Shown here: piece after piece, positions 28,454-37,112 of the stretch
How the letters are laid out: each line of letters starts with the position of its first letter
Numbering within the stretch: the first letter of the stretch is position 1
Assembly: GCF_036170895.1 (NCBI RefSeq)
Contig: NZ_CP108036.1
Coordinates: 930,001 to 994,000 of the forward strand
Length of the DNA stretch: 64,000 nucleotides
From: Streptomyces erythrochromogenes
Lineage (GTDB): Bacteria; Actinomycetota; Actinomycetes; Streptomycetales; Streptomycetaceae
Direction: 5' to 3'
Made by a program: the position numbers and the translations under genes
The notes under the pieces: model-generated
What the model saw: only the letters and a program-made list of their open reading frames with translations
What the model was told of the DNA's origin: nothing
Database searches by the model: none

Positions 28454-29014
28454 ATGCGACTCTCCTCGACCCTGCCCCGCCGCGTCCTCCTTCCCTTCGT
28501 CGCCGCCGTCACCCTGCTGGCCACCGGCGGCACCGCCGCCGTGACCGCCGCGGACGCCTGCGGTTCGATCATCACCGCACCGCTGGCCCCGCCGGTCCGG
28601 GCGGACGATCCCTGCCCCAGCACCGATCCGGTCGTGTGCCGCATCCGTGTCATGCCCATGGACGAAAAGGTCGAGGCGCAGCGGACCCGGATCCGCTACC
28701 ACGACCTGCTGGAGGCCATGCACCGCACCGAGGCCGACATGCGTGAAGCGGGCGCGTCCGACGAGGAGATCGCCCGGGAGCTCGTCGACATGCGCAATCA
28801 GGCGAAGGAGATCACCCGCGCGGGCATGTCCCCGGAAGAGGTCCGGATCCTGGAGGAGCGCAACACGGCCAAGTACGGCAACCCCCTCGGGCCCACCGCC
28901 GACCAGCTCTACGCGAAGTACGGCTCCTGGCAGAAGGTCACCGACGCCGCCAAGCGCACCAGCTACGCCGTGGACCGCGAGCTCGCCCTCGAATACCGCC
29001 CCTGCCCCGTCTGA
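28454..29014 (+). CDS. Secreted protein of unknown function
   Basis: A 186-residue product with a Sec signal peptide (MRLSSTLPRRVLLPFVAAV, cleavage near AADA, residue 33). The mature part has three Cys in its first 30 residues and one near the C-terminus. A charged helical region follows (RIRYHDLLEAMHRTEADM, EEIARELVDMRNQAKEIT, SPEEVRILEERNTAKYGNPL). I do not recognise the family. The helical middle could bind a partner on the cell surface. Confidence 0.6.
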   Translation: MRLSSTLPRRVLLPFVAAVTLLATGGTAAVTAADACGSIITAPLAPPVRADDPCPSTDPVVCRIRVMPMDEKVEAQRTRIRYHDLLEAMHRTEADMREAGASDEEIARELVDMRNQAKEITRAGMSPEEVRILEERNTAKYGNPLGPTADQLYAKYGSWQKVTDAAKRTSYAVDRELALEYRPCPV

Positions 29015-29172
29015 ACGGACACGGCCGGAGCCCTTCGGTGCGCCGGCGTGCGGACCGCGCGTCGATCCAGGAGGCTTCGGTCGGCTGGACGATCTCGGTG
29101 TCCGAGCGTTCCCGGGTGGTGTTCCAAACATCATGATCATGGTTCACCCGTATTGCCCCGGGGCCCGTCGGT

Positions 29173-30039
29173 CTACCTGCGGAAACGGTCACGGTGTTCG
29201 TGGAGGAAGGCATCGAGGGTCCGGGGCGGGCGGCCGAGGATGCGCGCGACGTCGCCGGTGGGGCATTCGGGTCGGGCGACGGCGAGTTGCTGGATCTCCG
29301 TCACGTGCTCGGCGAGCCAGGCGGGCATCTGCGCACGCTGGACGAGGTGGTCGCGCAGCTCGTCCGGAGCGAGATCCACATATCGGATCGGATGTTCGGT
29401 CAATACGCTGAGCCGCCTGGCGAGTTCGGGGTGCGAGACGGCTTCCGGCCCCGTGAGGACGTGGGCGCCTCCCGCAATGTCGGGCCCGGTGAGCACGGCG
29501 GCGGCGACGTCGCCGATGTCGCGGCAGTCGACGTAGTTGCAGGGCGCCTCGCCCATCGCGCCGAGGATCACGCCCTGGGCGACGGCCGGGGCCAGCCGCA
29601 GGAGGTTCTGCATGAACGCGTAGGGACGCAGGACGGTGTGCCGCATCCCGAGCGTGCGCAGGCGTTCCTCCACGGCATGGTGTCCGCGGGAGACGGCGAC
29701 CGGGGAGTCGGGTTCGGCCGCGGGTGCGGAGAGCTTGACGACGTGTCCGATGCCGGTCTGCGCGGCGATGTCGATGGCGCGGGTCTCGAATGCCACCTGT
29801 GCGGGGCCGTTGGCCATGGCGAGGAAGAGGCGGCTCGCACCCTCGAAGGCGGTGCGCAGCGAGTCGGGGTCCGCGGCGTCGGCGTACCGGACCTCCAGGG
29901 TCGGGCGGTGCGCGTCGGTGACGCCGGGTATCGGCCGGTGCGGGGTACGGGTGAGCGCGCGGACGGGTGCGCCGAGCGCGAGGAGGCTGTGGAGCACGGC
30001 GTTGCCGGTCGCTCCGGTCGCTCCCATGACGACGATCAT
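29173..30039 (-). CDS. NmrA-like NAD(P)-binding protein
   Basis: The 288-residue protein has a Rossmann glycine motif IVVMGATGATGNAVLHSLLA, then VRALTRTPHRP, RYADAADPDSLRTAFEGAS, and VVKLSAPAAEPDSPVAVSRG. This is the atypical short-chain family of NmrA and quinone reductase 2 (QorB) proteins. YAFMQNLLRLAP and NYVDCRDIGDVAAAVLTGP support this. ATG 30039 fits the motif spacing. It may sense or reduce using NAD(P)H; the substrate is unknown. Confidence 0.8.
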   Translation of the reverse strand: MIVVMGATGATGNAVLHSLLALGAPVRALTRTPHRPIPGVTDAHRPTLEVRYADAADPDSLRTAFEGASRLFLAMANGPAQVAFETRAIDIAAQTGIGHVVKLSAPAAEPDSPVAVSRGHHAVEERLRTLGMRHTVLRPYAFMQNLLRLAPAVAQGVILGAMGEAPCNYVDCRDIGDVAAAVLTGPDIAGGAHVLTGPEAVSHPELARRLSVLTEHPIRYVDLAPDELRDHLVQRAQMPAWLAEHVTEIQQLAVARPECPTGDVARILGRPPRTLDAFLHEHRDRFRR

Positions 30040-30166
30040 CGGGTGTCCTCTCTTGCCGGTGGGTTGCATGGTGGTCTGGTGCTGCGACCGGAAGGGTTCA
30101 CCGGGTCACAGCACTGGGCCGCCACTTCCGGATCTTGTCGGCCCGGCAAGATCCGGAAGAGACGGT

Positions 30167-30622
30167 CTAGCGGGCGAGGGCGCTTCGCCAGCGGAGGGTG
30201 ACGACGGCGGTGGCGAGCGCCGCGGACGTGGGCAGGTCGACGCGCAGGCGGTCCGTCCGGACGCCGGAGGGCACGAGGGTGTGCGCGGGCAGCCACCGGG
30301 CGGCGCACCACCCCAGCAGCGCCGCAGCTCCGGCGGCGGCGACCACCAGTACGACGGCCACGACGGCCCTCGGCAGGTCGGTGGTCCACCGTCGGGGCCG
30401 GCCCCCGTTCCGCAGCCAGGCGCCGACCAGGAACGCCACCACCGCGGACGTACCGGCGATGGAGGTGACGGCGGCCACGGCCAGATCCCGCTGCCCGGTG
30501 GCGACGGCGGCGGCGCCGGCCGTCAGCGCGGGGGCGGCGTAGGCGGTCAGCACCTCGCGCCACAGGGCGAACGGCCGGGGCGTCGCACGGCCGCGGCCGG
30601 CCCTGTCCTTCGTTGCGGGCAT
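30167..30622 (-). CDS. Four-helix membrane protein controlled by the MarR neighbour (predicted)
   Basis: A 151-residue protein from ATG 30622, with GAAAGGGGC upstream. It has hydrophobic segments around residues 17-40 (LTAYAAPALTAGAAAVATG), 45-65 (VTSIAGTSAVVAFLVGAWL) and 80-105 (VVAVVLVVAAAGAAALLGW), plus a weaker fourth one near the end. I do not recognise the family. A MarR-like operator at 30672-30689 sits upstream and resembles the one before the marR gene at 31314, so the two are probably co-regulated. Confidence 0.6.
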   Translation of the reverse strand: MPATKDRAGRGRATPRPFALWREVLTAYAAPALTAGAAAVATGQRDLAVAAVTSIAGTSAVVAFLVGAWLRNGGRPRRWTTDLPRAVVAVVLVVAAAGAAALLGWCAARWLPAHTLVPSGVRTDRLRVDLPTSAALATAVVTLRWRSALAR

Positions 30623-30671
30623 GGTGGCCCCTTTCTCGCTCAGGCGGGGCGAGCAAGCTGCCCCGGCAAAA

Positions 30672-30689
30672 TAATTAGCCACCTAACTA
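30672..30689. promoter_or_regulatory. MarR-type operator upstream of the membrane-protein gene
   Basis: TAATTAGCCACCTAACTA contains the dyad TTAG-N4-CTAA. It is identical at 14 of 18 positions to 31320-31337, just upstream of the marR gene, and is strikingly AT-rich for this DNA. Confidence 0.65.
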
Positions 30690-30699
30690 TCGGCCCGAG

Positions 30700-30728
30700 A
30701 AAAAGGCCCTGCCCGCAGGGGCGGGGCC
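30700..30728 (-). terminator. Rho-independent terminator of the marR gene
   Basis: On the minus strand a 10-base stem (30705-30714 with 30719-30728, one G-U pair) with a GCAG loop is followed by five T residues. It lies about 70 bases after the marR stop. Confidence 0.75.
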
Positions 30729-30744
30729 GGACGGGCCGGGCGTC

Positions 30745-30804
30745 GGATCGATCCGCGGATCGATCCGCGGATCAGTCGGCGGATCAGTCGGCGGATCAGT
30801 CGGC
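30745..30804. repeat. Five tandem 12-base repeats
   Basis: Two copies of GGATCGATCCGC are followed by three of GGATCAGTCGGC, directly head to tail. The last copy contains the marR stop codon (TCA at 30796-30798), so the array fills the 3' end of that gene and the gap to its terminator. The first units are themselves palindromic (GATCGATC, CCGCGG). Confidence 0.9.
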
Positions 30805-31314
30805 GGCCAGGGCCTCACTGCCGCGCACCACACGGGCCAGCAGATCGAGGAACACCGTACGCTCCTCGACGGAGAGCCCGCCCACCATCGCCTCCAGCCG
30901 CCCGAAATGGTCGGGCGCCATGTCCCGCAGGCGCCGAGCACCGCGCGCCGTCAGGATGGCGACCGTACCCCTGCCGTCCTCCGCGGACGGGCGCCGGGCG
31001 ATCAGACCTTCGCGCTCCAGGCCGTCCAGCAGGCCGGTGACCGTGGCCCTGGAGACGTCGAGGTCGGCGGCGAGCCGCGAAGGCGACTTCTCCCCGCCGT
31101 GGTCCTCGAGGTCGGCGAGCAGGCGGTAGCGGCCCGTCGACAGGCCGAACCGGGCGAAGTGCGCCTCGGCCGCCCGGCCGACCCGCGCACCCGCCGAGAT
31201 CAACCTCACCGCGACCAGCACCGCCTGCGGGTCGGCGTCCAGGCCGTAGTGCTCGACCTGCCGCCTGGCCTGGTCCAGCGTGGGTGCTTCGCCGTCGATC
31301 CCGTTCTCCGCCAT
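30796..31314 (-). CDS. MarR-family transcriptional regulator
   Basis: A 172-residue protein from ATG 31314. The dimer helices lead into LADLEDHGGEKSPSRLAADL, DVSRATVTGLLDGLEREGLI and the wing RRPSAEDGRGTVAILTARG, a clear MarR fold. I preferred this start because the operator-like TAATATGGCACCTAACGA would otherwise lie inside the gene. The gene probably represses itself and the membrane protein at 30167. The ligand is unknown. Confidence 0.88.
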   Translation of the reverse strand: MAENGIDGEAPTLDQARRQVEHYGLDADPQAVLVAVRLISAGARVGRAAEAHFARFGLSTGRYRLLADLEDHGGEKSPSRLAADLDVSRATVTGLLDGLEREGLIARRPSAEDGRGTVAILTARGARRLRDMAPDHFGRLEAMVGGLSVEERTVFLDLLARVVRGSEALAAD

Positions 31315-31319
31315 GCAAG

Positions 31320-31337
31320 TAATATGGCACCTAACGA
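31320..31337. promoter_or_regulatory. MarR-type operator upstream of marR
   Basis: TAATATGGCACCTAACGA lies 6 bases before the marR start and matches the site at 30672-30689 at 14 of 18 bases. It is placed for autoregulation. Confidence 0.6.
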
Positions 31338-31660
31338 CCTGAGTGTCCAGAGGCCGTGCCCATGAGGTCCGGCCGAACATTAAGGGCGGTTCAAGCGGCC
31401 CTTAAGGCCGCCTGTGGTCTCCGCGCCGATCGAGGGCGCCACCGCGAGCGCACCCGCCTCGACCACCCCGGGCGGCGCACCTTCCACCTGCGACTTCGCA
31501 CGCGCTCCGCAGGCCTCGAACCATGCGCGGCATGCGCCCGAGAGCACGCGAACCCTCCCCACCGCCGGATTTGTAATGCAGCGACAAGAACCGAACCCGC
31601 GCGCGACCTCGGGCGTATGCAGGACGAGGGAGACAGCGTCCATCGGATCGAGGAGTGTCC

Positions 31661-32338
31661 ATGTCCCGGAAACGAACGATGAGTTTTATGAAGAAGCTCG
31701 TGCTCTCCGTCACCACGGGAACCCTGGTGACCGGAGGGGTCATCGCCACCGTGGCGACCGGCAACGCCTCCGTCCCCGACGTCGTGTGCCGGGGGTCGAC
31801 GGTGACGCTGTCGGGCGAAGCGGGTCCGCCGGCGGCCACCAGCGGAAACTTCCCCGTCGGAACGAAGCTGAAGGTGACCAACCTCGACAACGGCCAGGCC
31901 ACGACCGTCACCGTCAACGGCCCCTCCGGCAGCTGCGTCCTCCTCAACAACGCAGCCTTCGACAAGGTACGAGAACCCGGCAAGAACCTGATCCGACGAG
32001 CCCGCGTCGAACGCGTGGGCGGCGGCAACGCGCCGGCCACGGCTGCCAGCCCCTCCGCCGCCGCGGGCGCCCAGGCACCGCCCGCCACCGGTCAGGTGGT
32101 GTGCCCGGGGTCGACGGTGACCCTGTCGGGCGAAGCGGGTCCGCCGGCGGCCACCAGCGGAAACTTCCCCGTCGGAACGAAGCTGAAGGTGACCAACCTC
32201 GACAACGGCCAGGCCACGACCGTCACCGTCAACGGCCCCTCCGGCAGCTGCGTCCTCCTCAACAACGCAGCCTTCGACAAGGTACGAGAACCCGGCAAGA
32301 ACCTGATCCGACGAGCCCGCGTCGAACGCGTGAACTGA
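31661..32338 (+). CDS. Secreted protein with two nearly identical double-psi-barrel-like units
   Basis: The 225-residue protein from ATG 31661, after GAGGAG, has a signal peptide (residues 1-38) and two units of 79 residues. Each unit reads VVC-GSTVTLSGEAGPPAAT, then GTKLKVTNLDNGQATTVTVN and GPSGSCVLLNNAAFDKVREP. A 26-residue Ala/Pro/Ser linker joins them. GTKLKVTNLDNG--TTVTVN resembles the double-psi beta-barrel of RlpA, expansins and related wall-binding proteins (GT-V-VTN--NG--V-V-VND). One Cys pair per unit could form a disulfide. The likely place is the cell wall or medium; the target is unknown. The DPBB call is tentative. Confidence 0.65.
   Translation: MSRKRTMSFMKKLVLSVTTGTLVTGGVIATVATGNASVPDVVCRGSTVTLSGEAGPPAATSGNFPVGTKLKVTNLDNGQATTVTVNGPSGSCVLLNNAAFDKVREPGKNLIRRARVERVGGGNAPATAASPSAAAGAQAPPATGQVVCPGSTVTLSGEAGPPAATSGNFPVGTKLKVTNLDNGQATTVTVNGPSGSCVLLNNAAFDKVREPGKNLIRRARVERVN
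31781..32332 (+). repeat. Internal 237-base direct duplication
   Basis: Bases 31781-32017 and 32096-32332 are the same over 237 bases except about three differences at their 5' ends. The copies include synonymous positions, so the duplication is recent or kept uniform by gene conversion. The 78 bases between them code for the linker. Confidence 0.95.
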
Positions 32339-32573
32339 CCGCCCGGGCCGGATTCGGGGCCGTCATCCGAGCCATGGCGGGGCCGCAGGCACGGCCTCCC
32401 CCGCCATGGCGCCACCCGAACCCGATCGGCGGGATGATGAAACGGTCCTTCCCCTGCGCAGGAGCGGAACGCGCCCCGGCGGACCCGGCACCGGACGGCG
32501 CAACGCCTCTGGCTCCCGCCGCGGACATCGGCCAGCATGAGAACAGCGGGACCGGCGGACGAGATGGGCACGC

Positions 32574-35021
32574 ATGCGCGCCACCGAGAGCAACCAGGAC
32601 TATCCCTTCGCTGTCACGAACACGGCCGCGGCACTGCTGGACGGCACCGGGACGGTCGTCGCCTGGACGGCGGCGGCCGAGGCCCTCCTGGAGCGGCGGT
32701 CCGCCGACGTGTGCGGCCGGCCGGCCCGGGACCTCCTCGCGGACGCGGGCGGCTGGGACGCGGTGCTGGCCCAGTGCGGCAGGCCCGGGGATCCGCAGGG
32801 CCGGGAGGGCTGGGAGGGCCGTGCCACACTGCGCCACGGCTCGGGCGGCGAGCTGGAGATCGGCTTCCGCGTCCTCCCGCTGAACGACGGCGCACGGGGG
32901 GACACGGCCCGGTTCCTCGTACTCGGTGCGGCCCTGGACCTGGTAGCCCGGTGGCGGCAGGACCACGCCTTCACGCACGAACTGTTCCTGCAGGGCCGGG
33001 TGGGCCTGGCCGTCTTCGACAGGAACCTGCGGCTGCTGCGGACGAACTCGCACCTGCTGCCGTACACCGGGGTGCCCGTCGACCTGCGCGGCCGGCGGCT
33101 GGCCGACTTCCTGTGGGCCGAGGACGCACGGACCATCGACGACCGGCTGTGGGACGTCGTGCGCAGCGGCACCCCCCTGGTCGGTTTCAACGCGACCGTA
33201 CGCACCCTCGACGACCCCAGAGGCGGCCGGATCGTCACCATCCAGGCGTTCCGGCTCCAGGAACCCGAGGGACACCCGATGGGGGTGGCGGCGGTGTTCA
33301 CCGACGTCACCGACCACGAACGCGCGCGCGGCCGCCTGGACCTGCTGTACCGCGCGACCGGAGCGCTGGGCGGTTCGCTGTCCGTGCTGCGCACCGTGGA
33401 GGACCTGGTGAAGGTCCTGGCGCCCGCGTTCGGCGACTGCGTCGCGGTGGACCTCGCGGAGACCGTGCTGACCGGCGGTGAACCGCCCGCCGACGGGGAG
33501 CTCACGCTGCCCCTGATCCGGATGGCCGTCGCCGGAACGGAATCGGAGGCCCTGCGCACGGGGACGGCCCAGTTCGCGGCGCCGCTCGCCGCCCCCGGGG
33601 CGCGGGAGTGCCGGGGAGAGCTGGTCACCGGCCTCGGCGACCCGCCCCCGGGCTCCGGGCACGGCGCGCCCCCGGAATGGGCCACGACCGTCCCGGACGC
33701 GCATTCGGCGATGACGGCTCCGCTGTGCGCGCGGGGCATCAGGTTCGGCAGGCTCACGCTCTGGCGCACCGGGGACGCCGCACCGCCGGACGAGGACGAC
33801 CTCGCCCTCCTGGAGGAGATCGCCGCCCGCGCGGCCGTCGCCGTCGACAACGCGCGGCGGTACACCAAGGAACGCCGCACCGCAGTGGGACTGCAGCGCA
33901 GCCTCCTGCCGCCGGCCACCTCGGAGAAGCCCGCGCTGGAAGCCGCCGGCCTCTACCTGCCCGCCGACGCGGACAGCGGAGTGGGCGGCGACTGGTTCGA
34001 CGTCATCCCCCTGTCGTCGGCCCGGGTCGCCCTGGTGGTCGGGGACGTCGCCGGTCACGGGCTGCACGCCACGGCCATGATGGGACGCCTGCGCAGCGCC
34101 GTTCGCGCGATGGCGGACCTGGAGCTGGAACCCGAGGAACTGCTGGCGCACGTGGACGACATGGTCCTGCAGTTCGCCTCCGAGGCGGAGAACGGCGACC
34201 CGGACGACGGCGACGCGGGCATTCCGCTGCCCTCCGGACCGGCGGGTGCCACCTGCCTGTACGCCGTCTACGACCCGGTCACCCGGACCTGCGTCATGGC
34301 GAGCGCGGGCCACCCGCCGCCGGCCGTGGTCGGCCCGGACGGAACCGTCGAGTACGTCGAACTGAGCCCCGGCCCGCCCCTCGGGGTCGGCGGCTGGCCC
34401 TTCGAACCGGTCGAACGCGAGCTGCCGCCCGGAAGCGTCCTCGCCCTCTACACCGACGGCCTCATCGAACGCGGAGAAGGGGACATCGACCACGGCATGC
34501 GCGACCTGGCGGACCGGCTGCTGCGCTCGGACGTGCTCGGCCGGCCGCTGCGCGAGGCCCGGCACGACATCGTGGCAGGCCTGCCACCGGGCAGGCTTCG
34601 GGACGACGTCACCCTGCTGCTGGCCCGTACCCGGGCGGTGGAAGCCGACTCGATCACGACGTGGCTGCTCGACCCCGACCCGGCGGTCGTCGCCGACGCG
34701 CGCCATCTCGTCCTGGCCCAGCTGACCGCCTGGGACCTCGACGAGCTCTCCTTCAGCACCGAGCTCATCGTCAGCGAGCTGGTCACCAACGCCATCCGCC
34801 ACGCCGGCGGCCCGGTCCGGCTCCGCCTGATCCGGGCGGACACCCTGACCTGCGAGGTCTCGGACTCCAGCAACACACAGCCGAGGATGCGGCGCGCGCG
34901 GAGCTCCGAGGAGGGCGGCCGCGGCCTGTACATCGTCGCCCAGCTCTCGCACCGCTGGGGCAGCCGCTACACCATGGGAGGCAAGACCGTCTGGTCCGAA
35001 CAGAGCCTGCCACTCGCCTGA
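32574..35021 (+). CDS. PAS-GAF-PP2C phosphatase with C-terminal anti-sigma-type ATPase
   Basis: The 815-residue protein from ATG 32574 has two PAS-like domains in residues 10-255 and a GAF domain around 265-430. A coiled stretch leads to a SpoIIE/PP2C phosphatase at 450-680 (GVGGDWFDVIPL, VVGDVAGHGLHATAMMG, TDGLIERGEGDI, LRDDVTLLLAR). A histidine-kinase-like ATPase of the RsbW type ends it (LIVSELVTNAIRHAGGP, GGRGLYIVAQLSHRWG). Such proteins join a phosphatase for STAS anti-anti-sigma factors and a kinase for the same targets on one chain, sensing small ligands through PAS/GAF. The STAS protein at 37113 could be a target; that is inference. Confidence 0.88.
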   Translation: MRATESNQDYPFAVTNTAAALLDGTGTVVAWTAAAEALLERRSADVCGRPARDLLADAGGWDAVLAQCGRPGDPQGREGWEGRATLRHGSGGELEIGFRVLPLNDGARGDTARFLVLGAALDLVARWRQDHAFTHELFLQGRVGLAVFDRNLRLLRTNSHLLPYTGVPVDLRGRRLADFLWAEDARTIDDRLWDVVRSGTPLVGFNATVRTLDDPRGGRIVTIQAFRLQEPEGHPMGVAAVFTDVTDHERARGRLDLLYRATGALGGSLSVLRTVEDLVKVLAPAFGDCVAVDLAETVLTGGEPPADGELTLPLIRMAVAGTESEALRTGTAQFAAPLAAPGARECRGELVTGLGDPPPGSGHGAPPEWATTVPDAHSAMTAPLCARGIRFGRLTLWRTGDAAPPDEDDLALLEEIAARAAVAVDNARRYTKERRTAVGLQRSLLPPATSEKPALEAAGLYLPADADSGVGGDWFDVIPLSSARVALVVGDVAGHGLHATAMMGRLRSAVRAMADLELEPEELLAHVDDMVLQFASEAENGDPDDGDAGIPLPSGPAGATCLYAVYDPVTRTCVMASAGHPPPAVVGPDGTVEYVELSPGPPLGVGGWPFEPVERELPPGSVLALYTDGLIERGEGDIDHGMRDLADRLLRSDVLGRPLREARHDIVAGLPPGRLRDDVTLLLARTRAVEADSITTWLLDPDPAVVADARHLVLAQLTAWDLDELSFSTELIVSELVTNAIRHAGGPVRLRLIRADTLTCEVSDSSNTQPRMRRARSSEEGGRGLYIVAQLSHRWGSRYTMGGKTVWSEQSLPLA

Positions 35022-35062
35022 CGGTCCGGACCGTCGGTCCGAAAGCACAGGAGGTGGTGGCC

Positions 35063-35914
35063 GTGAGCAGCACTCTTAGGGTCGATCCCGCGAACGCCGA
35101 GCAGGCGGGCGCCTGGGACGGCCGGGAAGGCGCGTACTGGGCGGAGCACGCCGACCGGTTCGACCGCGCGATCCGCCCCTATCTCGCGCACTTCCTCGCC
35201 GCGGCCGACGTGGCCGCCGCCGACCGGGTGCTGGACGTCGGCTGCGGCACCGGCGAGACCACCCGCGCCGCGGCACGGCGGGCGAGCGGCGGCCGGGCAC
35301 TGGGCGTGGACCTGTCGGCGGAGATGCTGCGGGTGGCACGGCAGCGGGCGGTGGCCGAGGGGACGGACAACGCCGAGTTCGTACAGGGCGACGCACAGGT
35401 CCACGCCTTCCCCGCGGCATCGTTCGACGTGGCCGTCAGCCGCACCGGGACGATGTTCTTCGCGGATCCGGTCGCCGCGTTCCGCAACATCGGCGGTGCG
35501 CTGCGGCCGGGCGGACGCCTCGTGCAGCTGGTCTGGCAGGAGGCGGCGGGCAACGAGTGGTTCCTCGCGTTCACCCGTGCCCTGGCCGCCGGACGGCCGA
35601 TGACCGGGCCGCCGCCGGACGCCCCCGGGCCGTTCTCGCTGGCCGATCCCGACCGGGTACGGGCCGTTCTCGGCGCCGCCGGATTCACGGACGTCCGGCT
35701 GGAGCCGCACGGCGAGGAGATGTGGTTCGGTGAGGACGCGGCCGACGCGGAGCGGTTCACGCTCGGCCTGCACGGCTGGATGCTCGACGGTCTCGACGAC
35801 GACGGCCGACGTCGCGCCGTCGACGATCTGAGGGCCACCCTCACCGCGCACGAGACCGCCGAGGGCGTCCGCTACGCATCGGCGACCTGGATCATCCACG
35901 CGACCCGCCCGTGA
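35063..35914 (+). CDS. Class I SAM-dependent methyltransferase
   Basis: A 283-residue protein from GTG 35063, after AGGAGG. The SAM motif is RVLDVGCGTGETTRAAARRA, followed by ALGVDLSAEMLRVAR, FVQGDAQVHAF and the post-I motif VAVSRTGTMFFADPVAAFRN. It fits the UbiE/Methyltransf_11 group. It follows the phosphatase gene by 41 bases and may share its transcript. Its end overlaps the convergent desaturase by 23 bases. Confidence 0.82.
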   Translation: MSSTLRVDPANAEQAGAWDGREGAYWAEHADRFDRAIRPYLAHFLAAADVAAADRVLDVGCGTGETTRAAARRASGGRALGVDLSAEMLRVARQRAVAEGTDNAEFVQGDAQVHAFPAASFDVAVSRTGTMFFADPVAAFRNIGGALRPGGRLVQLVWQEAAGNEWFLAFTRALAAGRPMTGPPPDAPGPFSLADPDRVRAVLGAAGFTDVRLEPHGEEMWFGEDAADAERFTLGLHGWMLDGLDDDGRRRAVDDLRATLTAHETAEGVRYASATWIIHATRP

Positions 35915-36974
35915 GCCGGGGCCGGCCCGGTCGACGGCGGATCGGGGCGCCGGCGTCGTGGAGACTGGCGAGGGTCTGCCGGTAGGAGCCGACCAGGCTG
36001 GTCTCCAGGTGGCTGACGCCCAGTTCCCGGCAGTGGCTGCGGACGATGGCCTGGGCCCGGCGCAGGTGCGGGCTCGGCATGCTCGGGAAGAGGTGGTGCT
36101 CGATCTGGTAGTTCAGGCCGCCCAGCACTACGTCGGTGATGCGCCCGCCCCGCACGTCGCGGGAGGTCAGCACTTGGCGCCGCAGGAAGTCCGGGCGGTC
36201 GGCGCCCTTCAGCACCGGCATGCCCTTGTGGTTCGGGGCGAAGATCGAGCCGAGGTAGACGCCGAAGAGGCACTGGTGGACGACGAGGACCGCGATCGCC
36301 TTGTCGGGCGACAGCACCACGAACAGCACACCGAGGTACAGCGCGACGTGCGTGAAGAGGAGCACTCCCTCCCACACGCGGTCCTTGAGGCCGGGGTCGG
36401 CCAGCGACCGTACACCGGAGACGTGCAGGTTGAAGCCCTCGAGTGTGAGCAGCGGGAAGAACAGGAATGCCTGGTGTCGGCCCAGGAGCTGCGGCAGTCC
36501 CGTGGCCGCACGGGCCTGGTCCTGTGTCCAGACGAAGATGTCCGGATCCAGGTCGGGATCGAGGTTCTCGTGGTTGGGGTTGGCGTGGTGCCTGGTGTGC
36601 TTGTCCTGCCACCAGCCGTAGCCCATGCCGATACCGAGGTTCCCGGCGATGCGTCCGCACAGCTCACTGGGCTTTCGGAGCCGGAAGACCTGACGGTGCG
36701 CGACGTCGTGCGCCAGCAGCGCCACCTGGCCGAACACGAAGGCGAGGAACGCGGCGGTCACGAGCGCCCACCAGCTGTCGCCGATCAGTACCAGGGCCGT
36801 CCAGCCGATGAGGTAGAGGCCTGTGACGGCGGCGATGCGGAACGCGTAGTAGCCGGGGCGCCGCCGCATGAGGCCTGCCGCCTGGATCTTCCTGGAGAGG
36901 CGGGCGAAGTCGCTTCCCGGCTCCGCGCGCCCGGGCGGGGGCGGGGGCGGCCTCACCGTCTGCGAGGAATTCAT
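35892..36974 (-). CDS. Membrane fatty-acid desaturase
   Basis: The 360-residue protein (ATG 36974; a start at 37046 would add 24 Pro-rich residues) has the three histidine boxes of acyl-lipid desaturases: HDVAHRQ, KHTRHHANPNHE and QIEHHLFPSMP. They bind the di-iron centre. Four or so membrane helices separate them. These enzymes insert a double bond into membrane fatty acids and are often induced by cold, which fits the cold-shock genes a few kilobases away. Confidence 0.88.
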   Translation of the reverse strand: MNSSQTVRPPPPPPGRAEPGSDFARLSRKIQAAGLMRRRPGYYAFRIAAVTGLYLIGWTALVLIGDSWWALVTAAFLAFVFGQVALLAHDVAHRQVFRLRKPSELCGRIAGNLGIGMGYGWWQDKHTRHHANPNHENLDPDLDPDIFVWTQDQARAATGLPQLLGRHQAFLFFPLLTLEGFNLHVSGVRSLADPGLKDRVWEGVLLFTHVALYLGVLFVVLSPDKAIAVLVVHQCLFGVYLGSIFAPNHKGMPVLKGADRPDFLRRQVLTSRDVRGGRITDVVLGGLNYQIEHHLFPSMPSPHLRRAQAIVRSHCRELGVSHLETSLVGSYRQTLASLHDAGAPIRRRPGRPRLTGGSRG

Positions 36975-37112
36975 GATCAGAGGCCACTTTCCGTACCTGG
37001 GGGGCGGCGGCGGATGACTGGAGCTGCGAGTGCCGGAGGTGCCCATGGAGCGCCTACCCGGAAGCGCGCGATGAACGTGCGGCTCGGTGCCCGGATTTCT
37101 CCCGGCCTCGCC

